The translations under genes were made by a program, and so were the position numbers. Under the pieces are notes generated by a model that was not told the origin of the DNA, did no database searches, and saw only the letters and a list, made by a program, of their open reading frames with translations. Of a stretch of DNA of 64,000 nucleotides, positions 51,935-62,853 are shown piece by piece. Source of the DNA: Pseudogymnoascus destructans (taxonomy: Eukaryota > Ascomycota > Leotiomycetes > Thelebolales > Thelebolaceae). The first letter of the stretch is position 1. Every line of letters begins with the position of its first letter. Location of the stretch: contig NW_020167547.1 in assembly GCF_001641265.1 (NCBI RefSeq), positions 124,001 to 188,000 on the forward strand, given 5' to 3'.

Positions 51935-52156
51935 TGTTATGATATCAAGTGCGCCTTGCAGCTCGAGTGGGGGTTCAGGGGTGTGGGGAGCTTTCCGGGG
52001 TTGGAGCGAAGTTTTCAGTTGTGGAGTGAATTCTCAGAACTGGTCTTGCTAAAGAGACTTCACTCCACAACAACATAGCTGTATATAGATTGAGCCACTG
52101 CTCGAGTGCTCCTCTTCTCTTTCCTTTCTTCTCTAGATTGAGTTTAATTCATAATA
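51935..52156 (+). mobile_element. Orphan LTR (family D) in plus orientation
   Basis: 222 bases from TGTTATGATATCAAGTGCG to TTCATAATA, about 90 percent like 39455-39677 by eye, and followed by the same primer-binding region with GGCACCC for GGCGCCC. Leader similarity ends at GAACCGTGACA near 52190. Confidence 0.8.
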
Positions 52157-52232
52157 CCCAACTGGCACCCTATGCCTTGGTGAACCGTGACACCCCCCAC
52201 CAACCTCACTTTCCTTCTTCTTCAACAACGTG

Positions 52233-52376
52233 ATGGCCACCACCACCACCCCCACCACCGAGGCTTCTGGCCTCAAAGCCACTGGTAAGTTCAATTCCTT
52301 CCTTTTCCTTTGTTTCGTTTGATTGATTACTGTATACTAACCTTCGGATAGAAGATCTGGCTGCCGTCGCCCCTGC
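52233..52376 (+). CDS. 5' end of an unidentified spliced gene, cut by an LTR
   Basis: ATG 52233 starts MATTTTPTTEASGLKAT. A canonical intron 52285-52351 (GTAAGT donor, TACTAAC branch, TAG acceptor) joins in frame to EDLAAVAPA, where the family A LTR at 52377 cuts it. It lies 76 bases after an LTR and its primer-binding region. It could be the first exon of an element-borne gene or a captured host exon. Too little remains to name it. Confidence 0.4.
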
Positions 52377-53263
52377 TGTAATGGTGGGTGCACCAGATGT
52401 GAGAATATAGCCACCCAAGGAAGGGATGATTTTACTAAGACAACACACTGTCTTAGGAACCAGAGCCAAAGGGTCGTAGCTTAGACTATTCCACAATGCA
52501 GCAATCAGGTGTATGATGTAGTGGAGTGGTTTAGACAAGTTGTAACAAATGTTGAGTCTGAGAACTCAGGGATAAGTCAGAGGTTAGCACCTCGCTGACT
52601 TTTCAGAAACAAGGAGTAACAAGGTCAATGCTTGGAAGCTTGGAAAAGACGTGGAAGTATGTCATGTCGATTTACTGTACTGTCTGCTTGCCCTTTCTTA
52701 AGGAAAGGGCAATCCTATTTATGCTAAAGGAGTGTAGTTCTCTCATTTTCCAAGACTTTCCATGACTAACCAGGCATGGTAACTGTAGTCGATGTAAGAG
52801 AATCCCATAGAACCATCTCCTAGGTTCCTAGCCTATAGGAAGTGAAAGGAGGTCCAAGGTCAGAGTACCCCTATAGACAAATTATGTCATAACTTAACCA
52901 ATCTTGTGGGTAACTAAGGAGCGATGACGTGTAATGAATTATAGAGGGTTGTTGAAGCTTTTGGAGCTATCGTTCATGTTCCTAGGCCTCTAGTTGATAG
53001 AGATATGTCATGTGTAGTATTAGCCCAGTAACTAAGGAGTGATGTCATGTAATGAATCATAGAGGGTTGTAGAGATATGCTATGTGGTAATATCGGCCAA
53101 GTAACTAAGGAGCAATGACGGTAGCAATCGTTGAGTAGTATTGCTCTTGTTGTTGGTGTGACAAGCCAAAATATGTATAGTGACTTGTAGGTTTGAGGAG
53201 GAGATTTCTAAGTTTGCTCTTGAGTTTGATAGCAAACTGAGTGCAACGAATGTCAGTATGACA
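52377..53263 (+). mobile_element. LTR (family A), left half of an inverted pair
   Basis: 887 bases with both family termini (TGTAATGGTGGGTGCACC and GTCAGTATGACA). Flank CCTGC on the left is not repeated on the right, so this is not a simple insertion. It abuts the next copy head to head at its 3' end. Confidence 0.85.
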
Positions 53264-54122
53264 AAGTCACCATACATATCTTGGCTTATCACACCAACAA
53301 CAGAAGCAATACTACTCAACGATTGCTGCAAACTCTTCTACTACATCTGTTTATGCTACATACATCACGGCATATCATTTGGACACTCATTGAACAAGTT
53401 ATTAAGAAAATCTCCTCCTTAAGGGGGTGGGCCAATACTACCACATGGCATATCTCTACCAACTAGAGGCCTAGAAACATGAACGATAGCTCTAGAAGCT
53501 TCTACAACCCTCTATGATTCATTACACGTCATCGCTCCTTAGTTACCCACAAGATTGGTTAAGTTATGACATAATTTATCTATAGGTACTCTGACCTTGG
53601 ACCTCCTTTTCACTTCCTATAGGCTAGGAACCCAAGAGATGGTTCTATGGGATTCTCTTACGTTCACTACATGATTAGCAAGCTAGTTGTGGGTCGCACT
53701 TAATTTCTAATACATTTACCAAGCCTGGTTAGTCATGGAAAGTCATGGAAAATGAGAGAACTACACTCCTTTGGCATAAATAGGATTGCCCTTTCCTTAA
53801 GAAAGGGCAAGCAGACAATACAGTAAATCGACTAGCACATACTTCTACGTCTTTTCCAAGCTTCCAAGCATTGATCTTGTTATTCTCTGTTTTTGAAAAG
53901 TCAGTGAGGTGCTAACCTCTGACTTACCCCTGAGTTCTCAGACTCAACATTTGTTGCAACTTGTCTAAACCACTTCACCACATCATACACCTAATTGCTG
54001 CGTTGTGGAATAGTCTAAGCTACAACCCTTTGGCTCTGTTTCCTAAGACAGTGTGTTGTCTTAGTAAATTCATCCCTTCCTTGGGTGGCTAGATTCTCAT
54101 ATCTGGTGCACCCACCATTACA
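53264..54122 (-). mobile_element. LTR (family A), right half of an inverted pair, truncated
   Basis: Inverted copy that lacks about the last 70 bases of the family's 3' end and finishes with CACCCACCATTACA. It carries a private segment at about 53,333-53,425 and an insertion of about 50 bases near 53,665-53,715. There is no target duplication with the left half. Confidence 0.8.
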
Positions 54123-54123
54123 A

Positions 54124-54297
54124 GTAGACCTGTAGTCCAGCTACGGAGGACGTCCGTGACATTGCAACGTAAAACTGCCCATGACTAAACATAGCTGCCC
54201 GTAGATCAACACCTACATGCTTAAACGACTGGCCTTGAGACTTATTAATAGTCATAGCAAAGCATAAGCGGACAGGAAATTGTTTACAGGAAAACTC
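54124..54297 (-). pseudogene. Helitron-type PIF1 helicase fragment
   Basis: A minus-strand frame reads [20 protein letters not shown] and then [34 protein letters not shown]. The first block is the late helicase motif (TINKSQGQS) and the second the FYVAMSRT motif VI of Helitron and PIF1 helicases. Upstream coding toward 54,330 is degraded, and downstream is cut by the LTR at 54122. Confidence 0.75.
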
Positions 54298-54510
54298 TAC
54301 GCGCTAAGCCTATAGAAGTAGGAAGTGGGGCTAGAACCTAACGTAGCCAATCCCGAATTTTGACAAATGATAGCCAATCAATCGGTCTTGGCCTTTTATA
54401 ATGTAGTATAGTATAGATAATATATCTACAACTTCATTTTCCAACGTTGGATTTTTACTTATAATACTAACCTATTTAGGACTAGACTGCGGCGGTGAAC
54501 AGACGCAACG

Positions 54511-54603
54511 TTGCGACGGAGCGCACATTGCTTCTTCTCGCCCCGGGCGCATTCACATTGCTTACTCCAACCTTAAGCGAAGCGAAAAGTTGGTCACGAC
54601 GAT
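54511..54603 (-). repeat. Right arm of the 95-bp inverted repeat that brackets the transposon nest
   Basis: Inverted partner of 31557-31651, 22.9 kb away. No unambiguous target duplication is seen outside the arms. Confidence 0.85.
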
Positions 54604-55535
54604 TAACTACCAAGTCTGTCCAAGATCTATCTTCCTTATGATGGAACAAACTACATAGATAAAGTGGCCGCTAATGGCCAAGGTCGAGTATAGTATGAAA
54701 CATTTTAGATCAAGGGAAAGGGTGTCATACATAAGATGATGGATCAGAAGGCCGTTTTGCCCCCGCACACAACATTTTCTGTGCTCTTCCACAAATCCAG
54801 AAAATCACCACAGGGGCATCTTTTGTCCCACCTTTGTTCCCCCTGCCTGCTGTCGTGTCGCGCAAAAAAATACCGCCATAGCGTCCAGGGTCCAAATTCC
54901 GATCCCTGGATTTGTTCTAGAAACCTTGCAAACACGAACGTTTCGTACTCGAAATAAAACACATTTGGCAGGGGATGCTAGATCTAGCCCCATTGTTTTG
55001 TTTTAGTCCAAATGGACGCTTGCGCAGGAGTCCATGCGTCAGGCCGGATTCAGCGAACGCACTCGTAGCCAAGCGTGTCCGTATCATTCAGTGGCATTCT
55101 TTCGGGCATTCATGGTCTCGTCTTGAATGTCTCTTGCACAGGATATATCACGCCCTGTCGGGAACTCGAGACGTCACGGTCAGGCATAGTCAATGGATTT
55201 GTGTCAGACGCAGATAGCCAGGTGTCTGACTTACTAGTCGGCATCCAAAATAGCAATAGTAGAAGCACTTCGAACCCTTGGTCTCAGCTCATCATCTTTT
55301 CAATTTGGACGCCACGCCTCTATCAGTATTACAATGCTACGTGGTACCATATAGCCGCTCTATTTGTCAACCCCGTCAGTACCATAAACGGTCCATTTCC
55401 TGTGATGACGTGAGAAGTAATGATTGGTTCAACGGGCGGTCGGCTTCATTCAGCTACCATCAGTCTTACAATCCTGGTGGGGGAGGGACCTAATTCACCA
55501 TTAGGGCTGCTTATGGTCGAGGAGGTTCGGGAATA
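54604..55535. other. Intergenic region between transposon nest and KH gene
   Basis: About 930 bases. Short open frames at 54,744-55,413 lack recognisable products. No transposon signature or host gene is seen. It includes the 3' region of the KH gene. Confidence 0.5.
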
Positions 55536-57437
55536 CTATACCGCATTGTAGCCATTTCCAGGTGGTGGTCCTGAGGGTGGTCCAGACCCTGGAGGTGGTG
55601 GGGGGGCCTCGCTCGGGGGTGGTGGAGGTGCATAAGAGGCTGGAGAAGCGCCCGGGGCCGCGCCTGGTGCCGCGCCAGGCGCTGCACCAGGAGCACCGCC
55701 AGCTCCAGCTTGTTGGGCGGCGTAATACTGGTAGTATGCGACATACGCAGCATAGCCACCATAAGCCGCATACGGATCTTGGCCGCCATAGTACTGGGCA
55801 TACTGAGCGGCGTAGTCCGCTCCGGCAGCAGGGCTGGCAGCTCCAGATGGGGCTGATGGGGCAGCCGGGGCAGCAGCTGCTGGGGAATTGTATCCACCAT
55901 ATCCTCCACCGCCGCCACCACCACCACCGTATGAGTCGTGTCTACCGGGGGTTTGCCTGTCTCCATATCCGCTCTGACCTCCATACCCGGTACTTGGAGC
56001 TCTGTCTCCACCAAACCCGCGCTGGGGCTGTGGCCTTGACTTGAACTCCACGTATTGCTCTCTTACGTTGGCCAGGAGATCCTCGCAAAGCTCTTTAGCG
56101 TGCTGTACCTCCTTGGGATCCGGGCCAGCAACGTGCAGGTACATGTCTTCGTCGCTCTCCCGTCCTGTCGCATGTTCCATGAATCCAGAACCACGGCCCT
56201 TGATTTGCACACGGCAGCGGGTTTCCTGTTGGATATGCTTGACATAGGCGCCCCCCTGACCTACGACTTGAGCTCTCAGATTAAAGCCTGGTACAGGTTC
56301 GAAGTCGATGGGGATTTTCTCCTCTGGCCATTTGCGCTACACAGTGTTAGCAGTTATCTCCGTAAAGTATGACATATACCTACTCTGCCGAATTCATCAC
56401 GCTCAACAGCATCTGGTTCTCGCCGTCTGAAGCGCCTCTCGTCAATGAGGTTGGGCAGTTCTTGCTTCATAAGCTCCTCAATCTTTTCGACGGCTTGCTC
56501 AAGGCCAACCTTGCTCGTGCTCGTAACGTGTAGGTAAAGTGGTGGCTTCTAAGGGAATATCAGTAATCAGTCCATCCTTCTATCATGGTATTTCGTACCG
56601 CTGCTGTGGCCATGCTCTTATCGGGGTAGTACTCTCCGCGTGTCGTGATATCTTTAAAAGTCAATATCATATCTACAAAAGCGTAATTTCGGGAATAGCG
56701 TACCAGCGCCGGTTTCTTCTTTGATCTATATCACGCACCGGACGTCAGCAGGTGCCACAGAGGTTTATATGAGTTCTATCGCGCTTCAAGTAAGCTTGAC
56801 AGGTCCCACACAAGGTAAGAGAGGGGTATGGAACTCCCCGGGGGGAAGAAAGATTATGAATTATGAGATCTGAGGGAACTGGGGATATCAGTGGGTATGA
56901 CACAAGGGGGGTATTCACCATCTTTTGAGTAGAGCCTTTGGTCAGTGTGTATCTGTTTCGAAGGTCATTGACTTCGATGTCACGGATGTAATCTCCATCT
57001 GCGATGTACATGTCGCCATTGACTGTTCCGATGGTGCCTGTTTCCATAGCTGTGCTCGGGGTCGGAGGTTTCACATCGGCGGGACTGCCAGTAGATCGAA
57101 TCGGAGGAACGTCGACATGTTGGATACCTTTTTTGGCCTGCATCTGGGCTTGAATGCGCGATGCGACGGCAGCTATCAGATGTTAGTTGTGTCTTGGTTC
57201 AATTTGACTGTGAAACATACCCGCAGCAGCAGCAGGATCCAAGGATGGTTTCTTCGCAGGTTCCCCAGCAGCTGGGCTCCTGCTCTCCCTCCTCAAGGGA
57301 CTCCTGCTCCTCCGGGAATCCCTCTCTCGGGCTGGCGGGGGGGATCTTGAGCGGCGATCGAAGCGTGAAGCCCGTGGTGCTGGCTCTTTCTGGTCGAAGC
57401 GTGACCTCTTGGCCGTCCTCCTCTCGGTGTCGTCCAT
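55536..57437 (-). CDS. KH-domain RNA-binding protein (BLOM7/KHDC4-like)
   Basis: Predicted nuclear RNA-binding protein linked to splicing in animals. Six exons: 57437-57221, 57172-56919, 56725-56704, 56651-56599, 56548-56384 and 56336-55536; 503 residues, all phases consistent. The N-terminus is Arg/Ser-rich (RRSRSPPPARERDSRRSRSP), then LDPAAAAG-AVASRIQAQMQ and KKGIQHVDVPPI, as in KHDC4. KH1 covers NRYTLTKGSTQKMIKEETGA-DITTRGEYYP. KH2 covers FNLRAQVVGQGGAYVKHI with GQGG at 263-266. The C-terminal 140 residues are low complexity: a nine-Gly run, Tyr-rich YYGG/AAYGGY segments, GAAPGAAPGAAPGA repeats and a Pro-rich end. Exons of 22 and 53 bases are easily missed. The gene is divergent from ilv6. 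Confidence 0.9.
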
Positions 57438-57899
57438 GATGGCCGAGGTGGCAAGATAAATCGAAGGTCGGTCGCAGACTTTCCTGTCGAGTGCAAAGAA
57501 GCTGTAACAGGTAGTTTTTCTATCGCCTCTGACCTCGCCGGCAAAATAAAGGCGAATACTTCAAATGATGAAGTTATACTCAAGTTAACAGCATTCGTTG
57601 GCAACAAATTAATGTCACGTATGGCTCTACTTTGACCTTCGTATGGCCCTTTCAGCCTCTTTATTTTGCGACCGGGCCTGGCAGCCTTACTCATCGCTAG
57701 CTCCACAGTGATGGTCAAGGCACACGGCCCTTAGCGACATCGGGGACAATTTTCGACAAAGCCTAGCTCTGGCTTCTTCAACCTCGCGAATTCCAATTGC
57801 GGTGGTGTTGACTCGCACATAAAAGAAGTCTTTACGACTTCATCCACAACTGCCTCAGCGACGTCAATTGAAATCCCCAGTTTGGGTGTTGTCGTCGCC
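57438..57899. promoter_or_regulatory. Divergent promoter region KH gene / ilv6
   Basis: 462 bases. A TGACTC core at 57809-57814, 86 bases before the ilv6 ATG, matches the core of the Gcn4/CpcA general amino-acid control site and would suit an amino-acid biosynthesis gene. The single site is weak evidence. Confidence 0.4.
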
Positions 57900-58883
57900 A
57901 TGGCAGCTCGCACTTCCATCCTCAAGCTTCGCACTCCTACGAGCTCCCTGGTCACTACGGCGAGGCGGTCTCAGTCGACCTCATCATCGACCTCAGCCCT
58001 TGCATACAAGGCCCTTCACCGCCGCATCACCCCCCTCCCAACACAGGATTCTCCAGCATGGTCTGCCCAGGCTGCCGTCTCCAACATCCTCTACGAGACT
58101 CCTGCTCCCTCAAAAGCACCTCCAACACGCCACATCCTCAACTGCCTGGTTCAGAATGAGCCAGGAGTGCTCTCCCGCGTCTCCGGGATTCTCGCTGCCC
58201 GCGGCTTCAACATCGACAGTCTTGTCGTGTGTCACACCGAGGTCGAGGACTTGTCCCGCATGACAATTGTGCTATCCGGCCAAGATGGCGTTGTCGAGCA
58301 GGCCCGCCGCCAGCTCGAGGACCTCGTCCCCGTCTGGGCCGTCCTAGATTACACCCAGGCACCACTTGTGCAACGCGAGCTGCTGCTCGCAAAGATCAAC
58401 ATCCTCGGCCCAGAGTACTTTGAGGAGCTGCTCGCGCACCACCGCGAGATCACGGCAGAAGTTGATGGCGAGTTCGGAGACCACGGCCTGGAGCACAGCG
58501 CGGTAGCCGACTTCCACCCCAGCAAACTCGTGCTCAGCCAGGCGCTGCGATTGAAGCATGAGCATCTCAAGTCCATCACCTACTTTGTCCACCAGTTCGG
58601 CGGCAAGGTGTTGGATATCAGCAACACCAACTGTATTGTCGAGCTGTAAGTACTTCCTCTACCCATTTCATGGCTGGCGATGTAATGTTACTCACACCTC
58701 TCTAGCTCCGCGAAACCCACCCGTATCAACTCATTCATGAAGCTCGTCTCCCCTTTCGGCATCCTCGAGTCTACTCGCACCGGACTCATGGCGCTCCCGC
58801 GCTCCCCGCTCTTCGACGCCCACCAGGACGATCTAAAGGAGGCGGACGAGATCGTCGACGCCAGCTCGCTCCCACCAGGATAA
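57900..58883 (+). CDS. ilv6: Acetolactate synthase regulatory (small) subunit
   Basis: Regulates the catalytic ALS subunit and confers valine feedback inhibition in branched-chain amino-acid synthesis in mitochondria. Exons 57900-58645 and 58706-58883 give 307 residues. The N-terminus (MAARTSILKLRTPTSSLVTT) is a mitochondrial presequence. The ACT domain begins at about residue 78 with ILNCLVQNEPGVLSRVSGIL and AARGFNIDSLVV, the most conserved block of the family. Then come LDYTQAPLVQRELLLAKINI and the C-terminal ALS_ss domain (HQFGGKVLDISNTNCIVEL-SAKPTRINSFMKL) crossing the intron. The in-frame TTG upstream is not a start; ATG 57900 has good context. The C-terminus ends in a fungal-type tail (SLPPG). 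The gene is intact. Confidence 0.95.
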
Positions 58884-59502
58884 ATGTTTCGCCCCAGAGA
58901 ATTGTGAAAAGGAGTCGGCGTCATTCTTCGTTTGTTCGGCGGTAGCTAGGCAATGTTATGGGAATTGTACGGGAGGTGGGTTGTGTGGTTGTTGGAGCTC
59001 TTGTATTTAGACAAATTGAAATCCAACTAAAAATGGTCGGTATCATAGCTCATTAGGTATGGGATAGGCAGCTTGTCTCGGATTATAATGTTCAATTGAT
59101 CTGTCATACTACTTGAATTATCTTAAACTGTCTGTTTTAACTACACCTTGAATATCGCCACAAATGGTGTGAATATACAGTAGAATCTCCATGCAAGAAT
59201 GCTCTACGTTTGGTATCTGACTCATAAAGATCGATTGTCGGCCTCATATTTTTACGTGAACCGATACGATACCTACACTGGAATTCTCTTGTTATTCTTA
59301 CTGGTTATGGGTCTCGATGACACTCTTATATCGAGGTTCACGTGAAATGCTAGAGTGATAAAACTTATAATTCAGGACGGAAGTCCAACGCTTCTAAACA
59401 TAACCCTACAACAGCACCTTTCAGGGACCCAATGCCTAATACGCCTCTATACAAAATTCCCTCCCAAACGCGCCATCGTATTCAAACACGGTCCTACCCT
59501 AT
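58884..59502. other. Convergent intergenic region ilv6 / DUF3712 gene
   Basis: 619 bases, AT-rich from 59,010 on. It holds the 3' ends of both genes. No gene or repeat recognised. Confidence 0.5.
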
Positions 59503-62284
59503 CTACAATCTCACTTTCGCCCCAATCCCCTCTCCCTCAAACCACAACTTCTCCTTCCACTTCCCCAGCCGAACCCCCACCTCCGCCTTCGCCGACAGCC
59601 TCAGTCCTCCACCAAGCGCCCCACGGATACGGTCGTAGCCTATGGATTCCGGATCCCAATCCACAGGCAGCCTGTCGGTCTCGCTGAGTCCGGGGGGGAT
59701 CTCGAGGGGCAGGTCATATACAATCGTGCCGACTGGTTCGGTGTGGTTATAGAATGCTGTGGCGTTGATGGTTTCGATGAACACATGGGTTTCCTTGAGC
59801 GGGGAGAAGACGGCGAAAGAAGCTGAGGAGGAGAAGATGTGGAATGTAGCGCCTTCGATGAATCGTAGATGGTCAGGTGTATCTTCGTCGTCGTCGTCGT
59901 CGCCAGAGCCATTGTGGGGAGAAGATAGACGGGGAATTTCCATCTCGATGGGGAATTTGGACAGGCTTTCACCAAGGGCTGGTTGTAATGGGATACTGCC
60001 GTCGTATGTTTGGAATGTGATGGTTGTGTTCCAGCCGGAGATGTACTGAGAAATCAGGTTGCGTGCGTTTGTTGAGGACTTGGCATCTCCAAAGGTGGCG
60101 GGATCCCACAAGACTCGCACAGCAAGGTTTGTGTTGTTTCCCAAGGCGACCTCGGCGTTTGACACCGTAGCTAGTCCGATAACAGAGTCGTTGCTCAAAA
60201 TATGGATGTTGAATGACGGGATTGTGGCAGTGTAATTCGTGGGGTTTGTAAAGTTGACCTTGCCTTCCAGAGTCAAAGAGGTCTTGCCGGTGTCGAGGAT
60301 TTTTAAGTCGAATACTTGGGGGTTTATACCCCCTAGGACGACTTTCAGGCCGCCATTTCCGGGAGCTGCGATTTCGTCAGCCTCGGGCTTGTCTAGGCAT
60401 CTTCGCCAAAGAACATCCCACCCTTTACCGGGACAGATCCTTCTCTGTAAAATGTTAGTATTTCCTTGATAGTTGATGGTGGTTCTGCTTACCCAGGAAG
60501 TTCCCGAACGACTAAAGACCCCAGCACAGTTTCGGCCTCAACATCCACGAGTGCTCTAACTTCCAATGTCACGCCTTCTTCAAAAAGGATTTTCTGTGCC
60601 ACATCTTGGAAAACTCGTTGGTCGGTAATATTTATAGGGGCATCCTTGATCTTGGACTGGATCTTTAGGAGTGCATCTTCGTCGTCCGTTGCATCAATTC
60701 TCTCGGATTGTGCTTTCTGCCACTCCTTCAGATCCATGACACCGAGTTTCTTGTCTTTGTAGAAAATATCCGCTGTTGGTCGGACGTTGGTGACATTGAT
60801 TGCAAAGTTGACCTCTTTCGGTAGATTGGCCATGACTACGATAGTGCCAGATATTTGAGGATTTGATTCGGGGCTGCGCGGATCCGCAAATGGGTCAGGC
60901 AGTCCAAAATGTACATCCGCGAATGTGAAATTCTTGACCAGTCCATCGAAATTTCGGCCTGGGAACGGAACCGGCACCGTAATAGCTGCAATCAAATCGG
61001 ATATCCAAGTCGGCGTTTCTGGAGATGGGTTTTTGGATCCCTTTACATATATGGTGGCGTCTTTGCCGTGCATATACTCTCCCACTAGCACGTCTAACGG
61101 TGACAGTGCAGTGCTAGGGCACGGTTTTGTTAAAGAACTTGGGAGCTCCTGTATGATGCCTCCAGCTTGGACTTCGATATATGATTCTGGTTGAACATCG
61201 ACCCTATCCGTCGACGCCTCCGCAAGCATAATATATGGGTCGACCATATCGCAGTTCTGAACTAAGATGTCAAACTGAAGAGGTGGGATTGACAAGCTGA
61301 TCGGATAGTGGTTGTCAACAACAAGAGTGGCATCTGCCCTCATGCCCCGCTTAATTATGGCTTTGCGACTGAGTGCTTGCATCAGATTCGTTTCTTCAAT
61401 ATTGATGTGGGTTATGTTATAGGACGGGATATTAGGGATATTGTGGCCTAGGGAGGTTAGCCAACGTATTCATAAGTATTCAAAGAGGGAAACTAACCTT
61501 CAAGGATGATTGTTGGAGATATGGTTTTGTTCCCGAGACGGAAGAAGCCAGACTTAAGTGGAACATCAATCATGCCCCTCACCGTCAATTGTGTCATCCG
61601 TCCAGAAAGCCAGTCATTGACAATACGCTGGAGGTCGGCGGTTTCGGCAGGTTTAACGTCTGTCAAGAAATCCAGATGCGTGACCTCGCCGTTGCGTATG
61701 CTGGCGTGTGCCTTTGGAACGGTTGCGGTGCCAATAAGTAGGTTGTCATACTCCGGGAGATAGACTTTCACTTCTGTCTCTTCGCTCTCGACCGTGTGGG
61801 CGATGTAGGTTGCAAGGCGCCCAAGGGTTCGGATGGCAGGGTTCTTGCATTTGGCTGCATCGAGCTGGAAATCTGCTTGCACTCGGGCTCGCACCCCAGT
61901 GCTTGTGAACGAGTCGATGGACAGGCCGGTTGGATCGATAACCATTGACTGCTTGCTGTACTCTTCGACAGCAGCTGGTGCAAAAAATAGCACTGAAATG
62001 ATGAGCAAAATCGACACAGAAAGGCCGGTGATAGCTGTGATAGTCGCCCATGATTTGCCCTTCGTCGCCGAGGCGCTGGAATCACTGCTCTGTATCTGCC
62101 GCAATGACGTCGACGCCGGTGACAGAGGCGCAAGGCCTTCCTCTCCATCATATCGTGGAGTTCCGTATCGATGTGAGAGCAGTGGTGCGTTCTCTCCATC
62201 CTCCCCGCGACGCTCTTCCGATGCTCTATTGGCCACCTCTTCGGAGTCGCCCAACAGCGGCCGGGATGAGTCGTCCGCCGGCAT
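59503..62284 (-). CDS. DUF3712 vacuolar-type membrane protein (Tag1-like)
   Basis: Three exons, 62284-61498, 61447-60493 and 60442-59503, give 893 residues. About 79 cytosolic residues with PLLG and APLLSHRYG motifs precede one membrane span at about 80-103 (ITGLSVSILLIISVLFF). The rest should be luminal, with many N-glycosylation sequons (NFT, NVT, NIT, NHT, NTT) and tandem LEA/DUF3712-type beta domains (DLQRIVNDWLSGRMTQLTVR; PPLQFDILVQNCDMVDPYIM; IPSFNIHILSNDSVIGLATV). The topology fits a type II protein of the vacuole. Yeast YLR173W (Tag1) is my best comparison, from memory. The acceptor of exon 3 (CAGAG) is inferred from frame because the nearer CAG leads to a stop. It is divergent from the OTC gene. 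Confidence 0.85.
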
Positions 62285-62853
62285 CGTTCCGGTTGTCTTT
62301 GTAAGCCCTTTGGTGTATCTTATGCGCTCATTCTGTGTGTAGCAATAGTGTTGAAAAAGCTACTTCAGTATATATATGCTCGTCAACGCCGTTACTTGTG
62401 ATATTGATGATTAGAGTAGGTGTTTGGTGTGTTGAGGGTGAGGACGTTGATGATGCAACAGAGTACGGAGTACATGCACTGTGTTTGGAAACGCCATCCG
62501 GCCGTGCGTGTGGTGGCCACTAAAGATCCGCCACTTATCGATAAGGAACCACTTTCGATAAGAGCGAACGCGGACGCTAGCAGGCACTGTCCCGGAAGCC
62601 GGAACAAGATTCGCCGACCGTCCAGTGACCGACACCGGAATTCAGATTATACCCGAATAGTTGTACTCATCCGCAACATCCATGTTCATTCAACTACAAC
62701 CACGACTATTTTGTTGATTCTCGCAAGAATTGAGGCACATTCACTAATATTGCGATACAAAAGCATTAAGAGTTCAATGTCAGTATTCTATTTCTTATTT
62801 TCTTCTCCTTCTTCATCCAAGTTCTCAATTGACGTCTTAATTCTAGCTTCAAC
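62285..62853. promoter_or_regulatory. Divergent promoter region DUF3712 gene / ornithine carbamoyltransferase
   Basis: 569 bases. A TTATCGATAAG palindrome at 62536-62546 and a TTGACGTC CRE-like core near 62,828-62,835 are visible. CT-rich leader sequence precedes ATG 62854. No gene seen. Confidence 0.4.
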
